A DNA stretch of 64,000 nucleotides from Pantoea alfalfae (GCF_019880205.1 NZ_CP082293.1:62001-126000); one strand, 5' to 3'; numbered from the stretch's first letter, positions 41,145 through 51,594 are shown. Translations and numbers: made by a program. The notes: generated by a model from the letters alone, not told the origin.

Positions 41145-44100
41145 ATGATGTCGAAATCCCAGTCTGATACGGTCCTAGCCCGTTTTTCACCCGCCATCCG
41201 ACGCTGGTTTTCTGCTGCCTTTGCTGCGCCGACGCCGGTGCAAAAGGCGGCCTGGCAGGCGATTGCCAGTGGAGAGCATGCGCTGGTGATCGCGCCTACC
41301 GGTTCCGGAAAAACACTGGCGGCCTTTTTGACTGCCATCGACACGCTGTTTCAGGTCAGAACTGACCAGCCTGCTCCCACACGCGAAACGACCACCCGCA
41401 TTCTCTATATTTCACCGGTCAAAGCGCTGGCAGCCGACGTGCAGCGCAACCTGAATCTGCCGCTGACAGGCGTTTACGCCGAGCGGCAGGCGCTGAATGA
41501 GCCAGAAATCACGCTGAATATCGGGATGCGATCCGGTGATACCCCCAGCGCGGAGCGCGCCAGGTTGTTACGTCGCCCGCCCGATATCCTGATCACCACA
41601 CCCGAATCGCTGTTTCTGATGCTGACTTCCAAAGCACGCACCACGCTACAGGGCGTCACCACGGTTATTGTTGATGAGGTGCATGCGGTGGCGGGTTCAA
41701 AGCGCGGTTCCCAGCTGGCGCTGAGCCTGGAGCGGCTGGACGCGCTGCTGCCACAGCCCGCCCAGCGCATCGGGCTTTCTGCCACGGTGCGACCGGTTGA
41801 ACGGGTAGCGGCCTTTCTCGGCGGCTGTCAGCCGGTTCAGGTGGTTAATCCTGCCGCCGATCGCACGCTGCACCTGACGATCGAAGTGCCGGTTGAGGAT
41901 ATGACCGATATTGCCAGCGCCGATGACCTGACCGGTGAAGCGAGCACTGCAAGCGGATCGATCTGGCCACATATCGAAGCGCGCATTCTGCAGCAGGTAA
42001 TGGCCCATCGCGCCACGCTGGTGTTTGTGAATTCGCGCGGCCTGGCAGAAAAGCTGACGGCGCGGCTCAATGCGCGTTACCTGGCGAAGCAAACCGCTGA
42101 TGAACGGGATGCAGAGCGCGCCGACGAAATTATAGTCCGATCACACCACGGTTCCGTCTCAAAAGAGCAGCGAGGCGAGATTGAAGCTGCCCTGAAGCAG
42201 GGCAGACTGCGCTGCGTGGTGGCGACCTCCAGCCTGGAACTGGGCATTGATATGGGGCCGGTGGATCTGGTGATTCAGGTCGGCGCGCCGCTGTCAGTCG
42301 CCAGCGCCCTGCAGCGTGTGGGTCGCGCCGGACATCAGGTTGGCGGCATCTCCACCGGCATCCTGTTTCCCCGCACCCGGCGTGATCTGCTGGATTCAGC
42401 CGTGATATTACAGTCGATGCGGGCGGGTCACCTCGATGCGCTGGCTCCGCCCCGTAACCCGCTCGATATTCTGGCGCAGCAAACGCTGGCGGCGGTGGCA
42501 ATGGATCCTTTGCAGGCCGATGATTGGTATGCGCAGGTCTGCCGGGCCGATCCATTTCGCACTCTCTCCCGTCGGCTGTTTAATGCCACGCTGGATATGC
42601 TGGCGGGTAAATTTCCGTCAGATGCCTTTGCTCAGCTGCGGCCACAGCTGGTATGGGATCGCCAGAGCGGACTGCTGACGGCGCGACCTGGTGCTCAGAA
42701 TCTGGCCGTGACCAGCGGCGGTACCATTCCCGATCGCGGCATGTTCAGCGTCATCCTGCCCGAAGGCGAAGAGCAGGCGGGCTCTCGTCGGGTCGGCGAG
42801 CTGGATGAAGAGATGGTCTATGAGTCTCGGGTCAACGACATCATTACTCTGGGGGCAACGTCGTGGCGCATTCAGCAGATCACGCACGATCAGGTGCTGG
42901 TGGTTCCCGCGCCAGGCCGTCCCGCCCGTTTGCCCTTCTGGCGCGGTGAGGGCATTGGCCGTTCTGCCGATTCAGGTGCCAGCCTCGGGATGTTTCTGCG
43001 TCACCTGAACAGTGCTTCACCGGATGCTGCGCAACAGCAGCTGCACGCGCTGGGGCTGAATGCCCGTGCAGTGACAAATCTGCTGGCTTTGCTGGCTGAA
43101 CAACGTGTCGCGACCGGCGTACTGCCCGACGATCGCACGTTACTGATTGAACGCTGCCGGGACGAAACTGGCGACTGGCGGGTGATTCTGCACTCGCCAT
43201 GGGGAAAGCGGGTCAATGCGCCCTGGGCGCTGGCAATTGCCGCCCGGATTCAGCACCGCCTGGGTATTGATGCTTCCGTCGCAGCCAGCGATGACGGCAT
43301 CGTAGCCCGCTTTCCCGCCAGCGAAGGGCATCTGCCCGGCGCTGACCTGTTTATATTCGACGCCGACCAGCTCACTCAGGACGTTACGGAGAGTGTCGGG
43401 CAATCAGCACTGTTCGCTGCCCGCTTCCGGGAGTGTGCCTCTCGCGCACTGCTGCTGCCGAGGCGCAATCCGGGTAAGCGCTCACCACTATGGCAGCAGC
43501 GGCTGCGCGCCGGTCAGTTGCTAGCCGTCGCCCGACAGTATGATGATTTCCCTATCCTGATCGAAACCGCACGCGAATGCCTGCAGGATGTGTACGATCT
43601 GCCTGCCCTGCACCAGCTGATGGAACAGCTGGCACAGGGAGACGTAAAGCTGGTTGAGGTGATGACCGAACAGCCCTCTCCTTTCGCCGCTCCACTGTTG
43701 TTTGGCTATGTCGCAGAATTTATCTACGCCAGCGATGCTCCACAGGCTGAACGACGAGCCTCACTGCTGGCGCTCGACAGTAATCTGCTGGGTGAACTGC
43801 TCGGCCAGACCAGCAGGCGTGATTTGCTGGCACCTGACGTGGTTGAGCAGATCGGAAAGGAACTGCAGCGCATTGATTCCCGCTATCAGGCACAGCACGC
43901 CGAAGGCATTATCGATCTGCTGCGCGATCTCGGTCCGCTCTCCGTTGCCGGTATTTCGGCGCGGTTCAGTGGCAATCACCAGCAAATCGCAGAAGCCGTG
44001 TCGCAGTTTGCTGCCGCCCGGCGCGTGATCCCGGTGACGGTCGCTGGTGAAGCTCGCTGGGCCGTAATTGAAGATGCGGCTCGCCTGCGCGATGCGCTGG

Positions 44101-45659
44101 GCACTGAGCTGCCTGACGATCTGCCCGACACATTTCTGGAGACGCAGACCGATCCACTACGCGATCTAGCGAACCGCTACGCTCGCACCCATACGCTGTT
44201 CACCGCCCGACAGTTGGCAACTCATTTGGGACTGGGTGTAGCCGTAGTGAATGCGGTACTGCTACGCCTGTATCAACAAGGTAGCCTGCTGAACACAGAT
44301 ACGGCAGCGGACACATCGCAAACGGAGTGGGTTTCCTCAGAGATCTTCAAAAGGTTGCGCTTACGTTCACTGCAATCAGCACGCGAAGCAACCCGGCCGG
44401 TTTCACCCGCCGCCTGGGTCAGCCTGTTGCTGACGCGGCATGGCCTGATTAACCACGCGCATCAGGGTGTCAGCGGGCTGCTGCGGGTGATAGAGCAACT
44501 GGCGGGCGTGCCATTACCTGCTTCTCTGTGGGAGTCACAAATCCTGCGCGCCAGGATTGCCGACTATCAGCCTGCGATGCTCGACGAATTGTTAGCCAGT
44601 GGCGAAGTGATCTGGTGCGGACATAGAGCGCAGGGACAGAATGATGGTCTGATCTCGCTGCACCTCACCGAATTCGCTGCTGAGACGCTGCCGGAGGCAG
44701 ACGCCACACTCCCTCTTACGCCAATCCAGCAGGCGATGATCGACGCACTGAGCCGCGGCGGCGCATGGTTTGTTCATGAGATTATGGCGCAGATGGGCGC
44801 ACCAGAGACACAACCCACCGACGTCTATGACGTCCTGTGGCAACTGGTGTGGCGAGGGTATGTCACGGCAGATAGCTGGATTGCGGTACGTGGGCTGCTG
44901 ACCACGCCCGGCGTGACCCGTTCACGACCAGCACGCACTCTGCGCACCCGCTTTGGACAGCGCTTTACGCCTGGTGCTTTGCCCGCACGGCGGCCAGCGG
45001 TCAATACGCTGGCCGGGCGCTGGTCAAAGATTAACCGGCAGGAAATTGCGCCTGCCCGACTGGCTCTCTCGCTGGCAGAAAATCTGCTTGATCGTTATGG
45101 GGTGATCACGCGAGGCAGTGCAGTTTCAGAGCAGATCCCCGGTGGGTTTCCGGCATTGCAGCCCGTACTGCGCAGCATGGAAGATGCCGGGCGACTGCTG
45201 CGCGGACAGTTTGTTGCCGGGTCAGGTGGTGCGCAGTTTGCTGACCACCAGACCATTGAGCAGCTTCGGGCGCTGGCCGAAGCCCCGGCCAGTGGTACTG
45301 AGGCGGTGGCGCTGGCTGCACTCGACCCCGCCAATCCGTTTGGCGCGATGCTGAGCTGGCCGCTTCATGCCAGCGGCATACGCCCGACGCGTCGTCAGGG
45401 CGCGCGGGTCGTGATCGCCGGCGGCGCGCTGATGCTCTTTCTGGCACCAGGAGGAAAAGAGTTGCTGACGTTCAGCGACGACCTCGCACAGCTTGAGACC
45501 GCAGTCGCGGCGCTGGGCGTGGCGCTGAAACGTGAAAAGCCCGCAAGTTTTACGCTGGAGACGGTAGATGGTAAAGCGGTATCGCAGTCACCGCTGCTTA
45601 ACGCATTGCGACACGCCGGTTTTTCACGGGTGCCGCAGGGATTTAGCTGGTATAGCTGA
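41145..45659 (+). CDS. lhr: Lhr: large ATP-dependent DNA helicase
   Basis: About 1504 residues; GTG 41139 and ATG 41145/41148 are all possible starts, none with a strong ribosome site. Superfamily 2 helicase: Q-motif region PTPVQKAAWQAI, Walker A IAPTGSGKT (about 47-55), DEVH (about 181), SATVRP (about 221), TSSLELGIDMG and the arginine finger QRVGRAGHQ (about 392). The long C-terminal half is the Lhr-specific region. Lhr is a 3'-5' DNA translocase linked to DNA repair. The 3' end overlaps the convergent LysR gene by 17 bp. Confidence 0.95.
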   Translation: MMSKSQSDTVLARFSPAIRRWFSAAFAAPTPVQKAAWQAIASGEHALVIAPTGSGKTLAAFLTAIDTLFQVRTDQPAPTRETTTRILYISPVKALAADVQRNLNLPLTGVYAERQALNEPEITLNIGMRSGDTPSAERARLLRRPPDILITTPESLFLMLTSKARTTLQGVTTVIVDEVHAVAGSKRGSQLALSLERLDALLPQPAQRIGLSATVRPVERVAAFLGGCQPVQVVNPAADRTLHLTIEVPVEDMTDIASADDLTGEASTASGSIWPHIEARILQQVMAHRATLVFVNSRGLAEKLTARLNARYLAKQTADERDAERADEIIVRSHHGSVSKEQRGEIEAALKQGRLRCVVATSSLELGIDMGPVDLVIQVGAPLSVASALQRVGRAGHQVGGISTGILFPRTRRDLLDSAVILQSMRAGHLDALAPPRNPLDILAQQTLAAVAMDPLQADDWYAQVCRADPFRTLSRRLFNATLDMLAGKFPSDAFAQLRPQLVWDRQSGLLTARPGAQNLAVTSGGTIPDRGMFSVILPEGEEQAGSRRVGELDEEMVYESRVNDIITLGATSWRIQQITHDQVLVVPAPGRPARLPFWRGEGIGRSADSGASLGMFLRHLNSASPDAAQQQLHALGLNARAVTNLLALLAEQRVATGVLPDDRTLLIERCRDETGDWRVILHSPWGKRVNAPWALAIAARIQHRLGIDASVAASDDGIVARFPASEGHLPGADLFIFDADQLTQDVTESVGQSALFAARFRECASRALLLPRRNPGKRSPLWQQRLRAGQLLAVARQYDDFPILIETARECLQDVYDLPALHQLMEQLAQGDVKLVEVMTEQPSPFAAPLLFGYVAEFIYASDAPQAERRASLLALDSNLLGELLGQTSRRDLLAPDVVEQIGKELQRIDSRYQAQHAEGIIDLLRDLGPLSVAGISARFSGNHQQIAEAVSQFAAARRVIPVTVAGEARWAVIEDAARLRDALGTELPDDLPDTFLETQTDPLRDLANRYARTHTLFTARQLATHLGLGVAVVNAVLLRLYQQGSLLNTDTAADTSQTEWVSSEIFKRLRLRSLQSAREATRPVSPAAWVSLLLTRHGLINHAHQGVSGLLRVIEQLAGVPLPASLWESQILRARIADYQPAMLDELLASGEVIWCGHRAQGQNDGLISLHLTEFAAETLPEADATLPLTPIQQAMIDALSRGGAWFVHEIMAQMGAPETQPTDVYDVLWQLVWRGYVTADSWIAVRGLLTTPGVTRSRPARTLRTRFGQRFTPGALPARRPAVNTLAGRWSKINRQEIAPARLALSLAENLLDRYGVITRGSAVSEQIPGGFPALQPVLRSMEDAGRLLRGQFVAGSGGAQFADHQTIEQLRALAEAPASGTEAVALAALDPANPFGAMLSWPLHASGIRPTRRQGARVVIAGGALMLFLAPGGKELLTFSDDLAQLETAVAALGVALKREKPASFTLETVDGKAVSQSPLLNALRHAGFSRVPQGFSWYS

Positions 45660-46572
45660 CAGGTTTTTCGCGCGCATTTATTTCGCGCACAAAATCGATA
45701 AACGCCTGAAGCGGAGCCGGAATCAGACGGCGATCGTTGTAGTAAAGCCACGGACCGGAAAAGGTCAGCCACCAGGGTTGCAGTAGCGGTTCCAGCCTGC
45801 CGTTGTCCAGGGCCGGTCTGAGCCACTCATCAAACAGATAGATCACACCACTTCCGGCAATCGCGGCCTCTACAGCCAGATCCATTGCCCCGCCGACGGA
45901 CACCACCAGCGGCCCGCGAGTTTCAACGCTGATTTCTTTCCCTTCGCGGCTGAATGTCCAGTCAGCCATGATGCCGCTGGCATAACGGCCACGCAGACAA
46001 CGATGATGGATCAGATCGCGAGGGTGAGCCGGTCGGCCATGTTCCGCAAGATAAGCCGGAGAGGCGGCCAGCGCGAACCGCTGCTGACGGGGGCCAATGG
46101 GCATCGCCACCATATCCTGCTCCAGCCGCTCTTCATAACGAATCCCGGCGTCGCAGCCGTCACGAAAGACATCCTGCACGCTGCTCTCAGCCACGATTTC
46201 CAGCTGAATATCGGGATAGCGCCGCAGAAATTCCGGTACCAGCCCGGGCAAGACCAGCCGGGTGGCGCTAACCGGGACATTCAGCCGCAGCGTGCCGCCT
46301 GGCGTGTTGCGATAGCGATTCACCGCATCGAGCGCGGCATTAACTTCATTCATGGCGGGCAACAGACGTTCCATCAGCGCCCTGCCCGCTTCAGTTAATA
46401 CTACCGTGCGTGTCGTCCGGTGAAACAGTCGGATACCTAGCTGCTGTTCTGCCCGCCGCACCGCATCGCTCAGGCGCGACGCGTTGCTGCCTGTAATACG
46501 AGCGGCTTCCCGAAATCCTCCCGCTTTTGCCACCGCCACGACAGCATCCAGCAGCGCCATATCGATTGCCAT
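45643..46572 (-). CDS. LysR-family transcriptional regulator
   Basis: 309 residues. Winged helix MALLDAVVAVAKAGGFREAARITGSNASRLSDAVRRAEQQLGIRLFHRTTRTVVLTEAG (about residues 5-63) and effector domain (DGCDAGIRYEERLEQDMVAMPIG). Divergent from pdxI at 46668 with 95 bp between starts, hence its likely regulator. Stop region overlaps the end of lhr on the other strand. Confidence 0.92.
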   Translation of the reverse strand: MAIDMALLDAVVAVAKAGGFREAARITGSNASRLSDAVRRAEQQLGIRLFHRTTRTVVLTEAGRALMERLLPAMNEVNAALDAVNRYRNTPGGTLRLNVPVSATRLVLPGLVPEFLRRYPDIQLEIVAESSVQDVFRDGCDAGIRYEERLEQDMVAMPIGPRQQRFALAASPAYLAEHGRPAHPRDLIHHRCLRGRYASGIMADWTFSREGKEISVETRGPLVVSVGGAMDLAVEAAIAGSGVIYLFDEWLRPALDNGRLEPLLQPWWLTFSGPWLYYNDRRLIPAPLQAFIDFVREINAREKPVSYTS

Positions 46573-46667
46573 TGTGCATCATCCCGTACAGTCTGTCCTG
46601 ATTTCACCGGATAGTTGCACAGCTAAATCACCGTTACAATTGATCTACATTCACGCAGGAGGTTTTC

Positions 46668-47522
46668 ATGTCAGACATCACCATGACTTATCCGTTAGGC
46701 GATCGTGAAGTTAACCGTCTCGGCTACGGCGCAATGCAGCTGGCCGGGCCAGGCGTATTCGGGCCGGTAAAAGATGAAGCAAAGGCAATTCAGGTTTTAC
46801 GCGACGCCATTGCGGCAGGTGTTAATCATATCGACACCAGCGACTTTTATGGCCCGCACGAAACCAATCAGTTAATCAAAAAGGCGCTCCATCCTTATCC
46901 GCAGAATCTGACAATTGTGACCAAGGTGGGTGCACGCCGCGATGCAAAAGGCGGCTGGCTGGCGGCGATGGAACCTGAAGCGCTGACTCAGGCGGTGGAA
47001 GATAACCTGCGCAATCTGGGGCTGGACGTGATTGAAGTGGTGAACCTGCGCAGTATGCTGCATCCGGCGAAGCCCAAAGAGGGTTCTCTGGCACCCCAGC
47101 TGGAGTCGCTGCTGGCGTTACAGACGCGCGGGCTGATTCGGCATATTGGCCTGAGCAACGTCACTGCCACGCAAATTGCCGAAGCCCAGGCGATGACGCC
47201 CATTGTCTGCGTGCAGAATATGTATAACCTGGCGCATCGACAGGATGACGGGCTAGTGGATCAGCTGGCGCAGCAGGGCATCGCTTATGTGCCGTTTTTT
47301 CCGCTCGGCGGCTTCTCCCCATTACAGTCGGATCGGCTCAATGATGTTGCTGCGTCACTGAATGCGACCCCGATGCAGGTCGCACTGGCCTGGCTGCTGA
47401 GGCGCTCGCCCAATATTCTGTTGATTCCCGGCACTTCCTCACCGCAACACCTCAAAGAGAATCTGGCCAGTGGCAGCCTGCAACTGTCGGATGAGGTAAT
47501 GGAAAAGCTGAACGCGATATAA
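46668..47522 (+). CDS. pdxI: PdxI (YdbC)-like pyridoxal reductase
   Basis: 284 residues, aldo/keto reductase. It follows E. coli YdbC/PdxI closely: GVNHIDTSDFYGPH, LTIVTKVGARRDAKGGWL, LRNLGLDVIEVVNLRSM, IRHIGLSNVT, YVPFFPLGGFSPLQS and SPNILLIPGTSS. The catalytic Asp/Tyr/Lys are visible; the usual His position falls in VVNLR, as in YdbC. E. coli PdxI reduces pyridoxal to pyridoxine with NADPH (B6 salvage). AGGAGG precedes the ATG. Followed by a strong terminator. Confidence 0.88.
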   Translation: MSDITMTYPLGDREVNRLGYGAMQLAGPGVFGPVKDEAKAIQVLRDAIAAGVNHIDTSDFYGPHETNQLIKKALHPYPQNLTIVTKVGARRDAKGGWLAAMEPEALTQAVEDNLRNLGLDVIEVVNLRSMLHPAKPKEGSLAPQLESLLALQTRGLIRHIGLSNVTATQIAEAQAMTPIVCVQNMYNLAHRQDDGLVDQLAQQGIAYVPFFPLGGFSPLQSDRLNDVAASLNATPMQVALAWLLRRSPNILLIPGTSSPQHLKENLASGSLQLSDEVMEKLNAI

Positions 47523-47523
47523 T

Positions 47524-47550
47524 CACAGGCCCGCATGTTGCGGGCCTGTG
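47524..47550 (+). terminator. Rho-independent terminator after pdxI
   Basis: CACAGGCCCGCA-tgt-TGCGGGCCTGTG stem followed by GCTTTATT. Between convergent pdxI and the alpha/beta hydrolase. Confidence 0.8.
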
Positions 47551-47561
47551 GCTTTATTGAT

Positions 47562-49061
47562 TCAGAAACTGCTGAGGCAGGTGGCCAGTTGCGGCTTATC
47601 ACTGCAACCGATGTGGTGATCGATTCGGTTAATCATGTAAGGGTAAAACGGGTTAGAGGTCGCGCGCATAATCGAGTCCAGCCCCACAATCAGCACTGCA
47701 CTCTCGCCGCGCAGTGACAACGTACCAAAACTGATACCAAACTCATTTTTGTTCACAGGCGCACTGCCGTAAAGACCATCCTCAGCCGGGAACGGGATCG
47801 CCACGTGCGACAGCGAGTAAAGCCCGGCCGGATAGTTGATGGCCAGTGGCTGAATCCGCTCCTGAATCTCACCGGCAGGCACGCTTTTGGTCACCATTTC
47901 CAGCGACGTGGCGGCAGCATTGGTTATCACCGTGGAGGAATAATGCCGACGGGCCGCGGGTAAGAGCTGGTTAACTGCCGTGTAAGAGGAGTGGCGGAAT
48001 AACGGGCTGACGCTGACCGCCTGATTGATATCGAACAGCACCAGTTCGCTGCCGTTCACTGGCAGATAGTTATAGAGCGAGCGGATGACCGACGGCGTAC
48101 TGACGGTGGAATCCATCACCGACTGAAAGGTCAGCACGGGCGGGAAACCTGAGAGCTGCTGATTACGCGCGTAGTGCTGGATCTCTTTCTGCAGCGCCTG
48201 CGTCAGCAAATAGGTCTGCCGGGCAGCGTGCACCGGAAAAGAGTTATATTTAAACGGATTAAACTCCGGCACGATATTCAGCCAGGCTGTTTTCGAGAAG
48301 GCCGGGAAAACAGAGGGCAATCCGGCAATCCCGGCAAACCGCGCAAAACGGGTGACACCGATCATCGGTGATAACAGAATCAGCTGCTGCGGACGACGCA
48401 ACGTGGCGTCGCCCAGACTGTCGAGCGCATATTTTACCGCCAGCGCCCCACCGTTAGAGAATCCCACCAGATGCAGCGGCGTCTGAGTGCCCGCCAGACG
48501 GGTTGCTTCGCGCACCGCTAAGCGTGTAGCCGCCATCCAGTCCTGCCAGTCAACATCAGTCAGGCCAGCAGGCACCGTCCCGTGACCCGGTAACCTTATC
48601 GCTACGGCCACATAACCCTGCTGGCGATAGGTTTCTGCGATATGACGCAGACTGTAAGGACTGTCGGTCAGACCATGTAACAGCACCACAGCACCGCGCG
48701 GCCTGCCCTCTGGTTGCAGAATATAGGAACGGTTCCAGTCCTGGGTGAAATGGCCCGGATAGATCATGCTGCCGGAGAAATATCGGTTGAGCGGAGTTTT
48801 CTCATCCGCATCCAGTTTGTCAGTGACCTGGTGCTTCATCTCATCAAACAGATGATGTTCAGCGTTAAGATAATCGGTGTAACCGGCTTTATCGAGCTGT
48901 TCAACTGTCAGCTCATGTGGAATCCAGGTGTGCCAGCGATGTAATTCCGGGCCACGTTCCGCCTCATAGATGCGAATAATCAGTAGCAGCAATAACAGCA
49001 AACCCACGATAAGCATTGAACGCCAGAGTCTGCGCGTGGCAGTTTTAAACTTCCGGGCCAT
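47562..49061 (-). CDS. Membrane-anchored alpha/beta hydrolase
   Basis: 499 residues. N-terminal anchor (MLIVGLLLLLLLIIRIYE, about 17-34), then an alpha/beta hydrolase with VVLLHGLTDSPYSLRHIAETY (oxyanion HG, about 127) and nucleophile serine in VGFSNGGALAVKYAL (about 198). Candidate lipase or esterase working at the periplasmic face. The C-terminal third is a less conserved extension with 'IDHHIGCSDKPQL'. It starts 18 bp after the pagP-like gene... on the same strand downstream of pagP would require readthrough in the reverse order; in fact pagP (49080-49640) lies upstream and may be cotranscribed with it. Confidence 0.87.
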   Translation of the reverse strand: MARKFKTATRRLWRSMLIVGLLLLLLLIIRIYEAERGPELHRWHTWIPHELTVEQLDKAGYTDYLNAEHHLFDEMKHQVTDKLDADEKTPLNRYFSGSMIYPGHFTQDWNRSYILQPEGRPRGAVVLLHGLTDSPYSLRHIAETYRQQGYVAVAIRLPGHGTVPAGLTDVDWQDWMAATRLAVREATRLAGTQTPLHLVGFSNGGALAVKYALDSLGDATLRRPQQLILLSPMIGVTRFARFAGIAGLPSVFPAFSKTAWLNIVPEFNPFKYNSFPVHAARQTYLLTQALQKEIQHYARNQQLSGFPPVLTFQSVMDSTVSTPSVIRSLYNYLPVNGSELVLFDINQAVSVSPLFRHSSYTAVNQLLPAARRHYSSTVITNAAATSLEMVTKSVPAGEIQERIQPLAINYPAGLYSLSHVAIPFPAEDGLYGSAPVNKNEFGISFGTLSLRGESAVLIVGLDSIMRATSNPFYPYMINRIDHHIGCSDKPQLATCLSSF

Positions 49062-49079
49062 AAATCCTTTCCTGAAAAA

Positions 49080-49640
49080 TTAAAAGGCTAAGCGAAACCA
49101 CGCGAACAGCACATTGCCATTATTGTAGGTGCCGGGAATGTAAGTGAACTGGACGTTCACCGCTTTGTAACCCGCAGAGAACAGCGGCAAAATAATCGGC
49201 AGCGGAATGTAGTTGCCAAAGTCATCACGCGCGGTGATACCCGCTGTTAATCCGGCACCGAGCCGGAAGTCCTGACCGGAGCCTGGATACCATCCCTTCT
49301 CCCAGCCATAACCGATAATAGGCTGCCACTCATTGTGCGAATCTTTAAATGCCATCGCGTAAAGTGCACTCCAGTTGCCGCTGTCGCTATAGCGGGAAAC
49401 CCCCAGACCACCGCCCCAGGGATTTTCGTTATAGTTATCGGTTTTTTCTTTGTCATACATGAAGCGAGCGTGCCAGCTAATAAACGGCAGGTAGAGATCG
49501 GTGTGCTGAGGCGCATTCCAGGTTTGTGCAACATCGTCAGTGAACGCATTCCACCAGGATGAAACCGGCGCATTTTCAGCATGCAATGGCGTGGCAATCA
49601 GCAGAGCAGCCACCACTGCCACAGAGTTTGATATGTTCAT
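49080..49640 (-). CDS. pagP: PagP: lipid A palmitoyltransferase
   Basis: 186 residues. Signal peptide to about residue 21 (LLIATPLHA), then an eight-strand outer-membrane beta-barrel. Catalytic residues expected for PagP are visible: His in [13 protein letters not shown] (about 57) and Asp-Ser in [10 protein letters not shown] (about 99-100). It moves palmitate from phospholipids to lipid A, which strengthens the outer membrane against cationic peptides. Upstream of the hydrolase gene, 18 bp apart. In other enterobacteria PhoPQ controls pagP; no PhoP box was identified here. Confidence 0.93.
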   Translation of the reverse strand: MNISNSVAVVAALLIATPLHAENAPVSSWWNAFTDDVAQTWNAPQHTDLYLPFISWHARFMYDKEKTDNYNENPWGGGLGVSRYSDSGNWSALYAMAFKDSHNEWQPIIGYGWEKGWYPGSGQDFRLGAGLTAGITARDDFGNYIPLPIILPLFSAGYKAVNVQFTYIPGTYNNGNVLFAWFRLAF

Positions 49641-49775
49641 GGTGCATCCCGGTCAGCATGCGGAGCAGATGAAAAGTGAGTATAGCGCAGAGCCAGATTC
49701 AATCTTTGTCAACGGTCATGGTTCGCTTAAACGGCTGTTTCAACCGTCAGCGACATCTGAGGGTTAAGCCAGATT

Positions 49776-49802
49776 CTGGCGATTTCAGCCTGAAATCGCC
49801 AG
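49776..49802. other. Distal P1-like parS site (27-bp palindrome)
   Basis: Arms CTGGCGATTTCAG and CTGAAATCGCCAG flank one C. It combines the two box types known from P1 parS: a hexamer TCGCCA (B box) and a heptamer ATTTCAG/CTGAAAT (A-box-like). It matches the two sites near parB. About 8 kb from parB. Confidence 0.6.
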
Positions 49803-49907
49803 CGATGTCCGGAAACCATCTCCAGAACTGTGCTGATTACAGTGAATGACGCCTGCTTAACTGACAGAAAGGGATACGACGTGAGGGAGTACAGATAAGG
49901 GAGGAAA

Positions 49908-49935
49908 CCGGATTCAGCCGACGGGCCGAATCCGG
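49908..49935 (-). terminator. Hairpin downstream of the sugar porter gene
   Basis: CCGGATTC...GAATCCGG with additional GCC/GGC pairing inside, 9 bp past the stop of the porter; TTTCC follows on the minus strand. Probable terminator. Confidence 0.55.
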
Positions 49936-49943
49936 TAGAGGGG

Positions 49944-51395
49944 TTAACAGGCTTCAGCCTCCTTCGGCTTTTCACCAAACTTCTCTTTCATGTGTGACTC
50001 AATCTCTTCCAGACTTTTACCGCGGGTCTCGGGCACCATCGCCATCACGAAAATTAGCGAGCCAACGTTAATCGCGGCAAAGATAAAGAAGGTCGTGCTG
50101 CCGGCATACTCCATGATCGGTGGGAAGCCGAACGCGACCACAGCATTGAAAATCCACTGTAATGAAACTGCGCCACCGGTTAACACACCACGCAACTGCA
50201 TCGGGAACAGCTCGGACATCATCAGCCAGTAGACCGGCGAGATGCACATCTGCATGCAGAACAGGAACAGCAGAATACAGCCCAGGGCGAGATAACTCTG
50301 CATCAGGCTCGAACTCATAAAGGTCATCACGCTGCCCAACAGGATCTGTGCCGTAATCACCAGACACAGACCGGTAATAAGCATGGTACGACGCGGGAAA
50401 CGGCTAATCGCCCAGATACCGACAAAGGTCGCCAGAACAGAAACCACACCGTTACCGATAGTCGCAGCAATGGAGGCGCTGGTGCCCAGGCCGGTCGACT
50501 TCAGGATGATCGGCGTGTAATACATGAAACCATTAACACCGGTAAACTGCGCGACAAAGCCGAGACCGACACCAATAATCATCAGGCGGATAACCCATTT
50601 CTCACGAATCAGGGTTTTCGCATCCGGCCCGCGTTCAGCTGCCTTCGCCTGCTTCTTCATCTGCGCCATTTCATGACGTACTTCACGCGGCGTTTCACGC
50701 AGATACTTCAGAATCTTTTTTGCCTCTTTCAGACGCCCTTCAGCCACCAGCCAGTGTGGCGATGCCGGAACGAAGAACGTGCCAACAAACAGCAGAAAAC
50801 CAGGCACCATTGCAATGGCCAGCATGTAGCGCCACAGATGCTCATCATGCAGGAGATAGCTCAGAAGCGTACTGGCGACATAGGCGATGAGCTGTCCGGT
50901 GACAATCATCAGCTCATTGCGGCTTACCAGCGGCGCACGAAGACGTGGCCCGGCAATTTCCGCAATAAACACCGGCACGGTTGATGAGCCACCGCCGACA
51001 GCGATGCCCAGCAGGAAGCGCATGGCCACCATCACATTGACGGAAGGTGCCAGTGCCGTACCGAGCGAACCCAGTACAAAAATGACCGCCAGGGTGCGAA
51101 GGGTAATACGACGGCCAAAACGGTCCGAGAAGAAACCACTGAGGAAAGAGCCGATAGCGGCACCGAACACCAGCGAAGAGGCAACAAGCCCTTCCGTGAA
51201 TGAGTTCAGTCCAAGCCCCCCCTGGTCAGGTGGTGAAGTCATGTAAGGTAATGCACCCGAGATAATTCCGGTGTCATAGCCAAAAGCCAGCGCGCCCATG
51301 GTGGCAACCAGCACCACTAAAAAAATGCGCTGGCGTACCGTATCCGCAGGCGCGTGATCGCCCGCTTCCCCAGCGTCTGGTGTATTTGTACTCAT
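49944..51395 (-). CDS. Sugar porter-family MFS symporter
   Basis: 483 residues, twelve helices. Sugar porter signatures: FGYDTGIISGALPYM (about 39-53), DRFGRRITLR (about 90-99), PVFIAEIAGPRLRAPLVS, QFTGVNGFMYYTP (about 287-299) and PETRGKSLEEIE (about 456). Likely a sugar or polyol:H+ symporter of the GalP/AraE/IolT type; substrate unknown. Downstream of a LysR gene on the same strand and close to a polyol/sugar-type operon, so possibly functionally linked. Confidence 0.92.
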   Translation of the reverse strand: MSTNTPDAGEAGDHAPADTVRQRIFLVVLVATMGALAFGYDTGIISGALPYMTSPPDQGGLGLNSFTEGLVASSLVFGAAIGSFLSGFFSDRFGRRITLRTLAVIFVLGSLGTALAPSVNVMVAMRFLLGIAVGGGSSTVPVFIAEIAGPRLRAPLVSRNELMIVTGQLIAYVASTLLSYLLHDEHLWRYMLAIAMVPGFLLFVGTFFVPASPHWLVAEGRLKEAKKILKYLRETPREVRHEMAQMKKQAKAAERGPDAKTLIREKWVIRLMIIGVGLGFVAQFTGVNGFMYYTPIILKSTGLGTSASIAATIGNGVVSVLATFVGIWAISRFPRRTMLITGLCLVITAQILLGSVMTFMSSSLMQSYLALGCILLFLFCMQMCISPVYWLMMSELFPMQLRGVLTGGAVSLQWIFNAVVAFGFPPIMEYAGSTTFFIFAAINVGSLIFVMAMVPETRGKSLEEIESHMKEKFGEKPKEAEAC

Positions 51396-51594
51396 AATAT
51401 TCCTGCCATTAAGAAGTTAAACATCCGTTTGATTAAATTTCATACGGAATAGAAATGGAACATATTTACCGATTGGGTAAAGAAGTGTAGACGGTATTTA
51501 AAAGTTAGCTTTGGCAATGCGACTTTTAAGGTATGAATAATTACCAGCAGAAATAAACCCGCGTCATAGTGACGGGGCGGAATTTATTTTAACA

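Larger units (their letters stand above)
49641..49943. other. Intergenic region containing a distal parS-like site
   Basis: About 300 bases between pagP and the sugar porter gene. It contains the 27-bp perfect palindrome at 49776-49802 and a hairpin at 49908-49935; no gene seen. Confidence 0.5.

Noticed and set aside
45643-45659. Overlap of lhr and the convergent LysR gene as a special regulatory feature
   Set aside because: A 17-bp tail-to-tail overlap is common in compact genomes and needs no special explanation.
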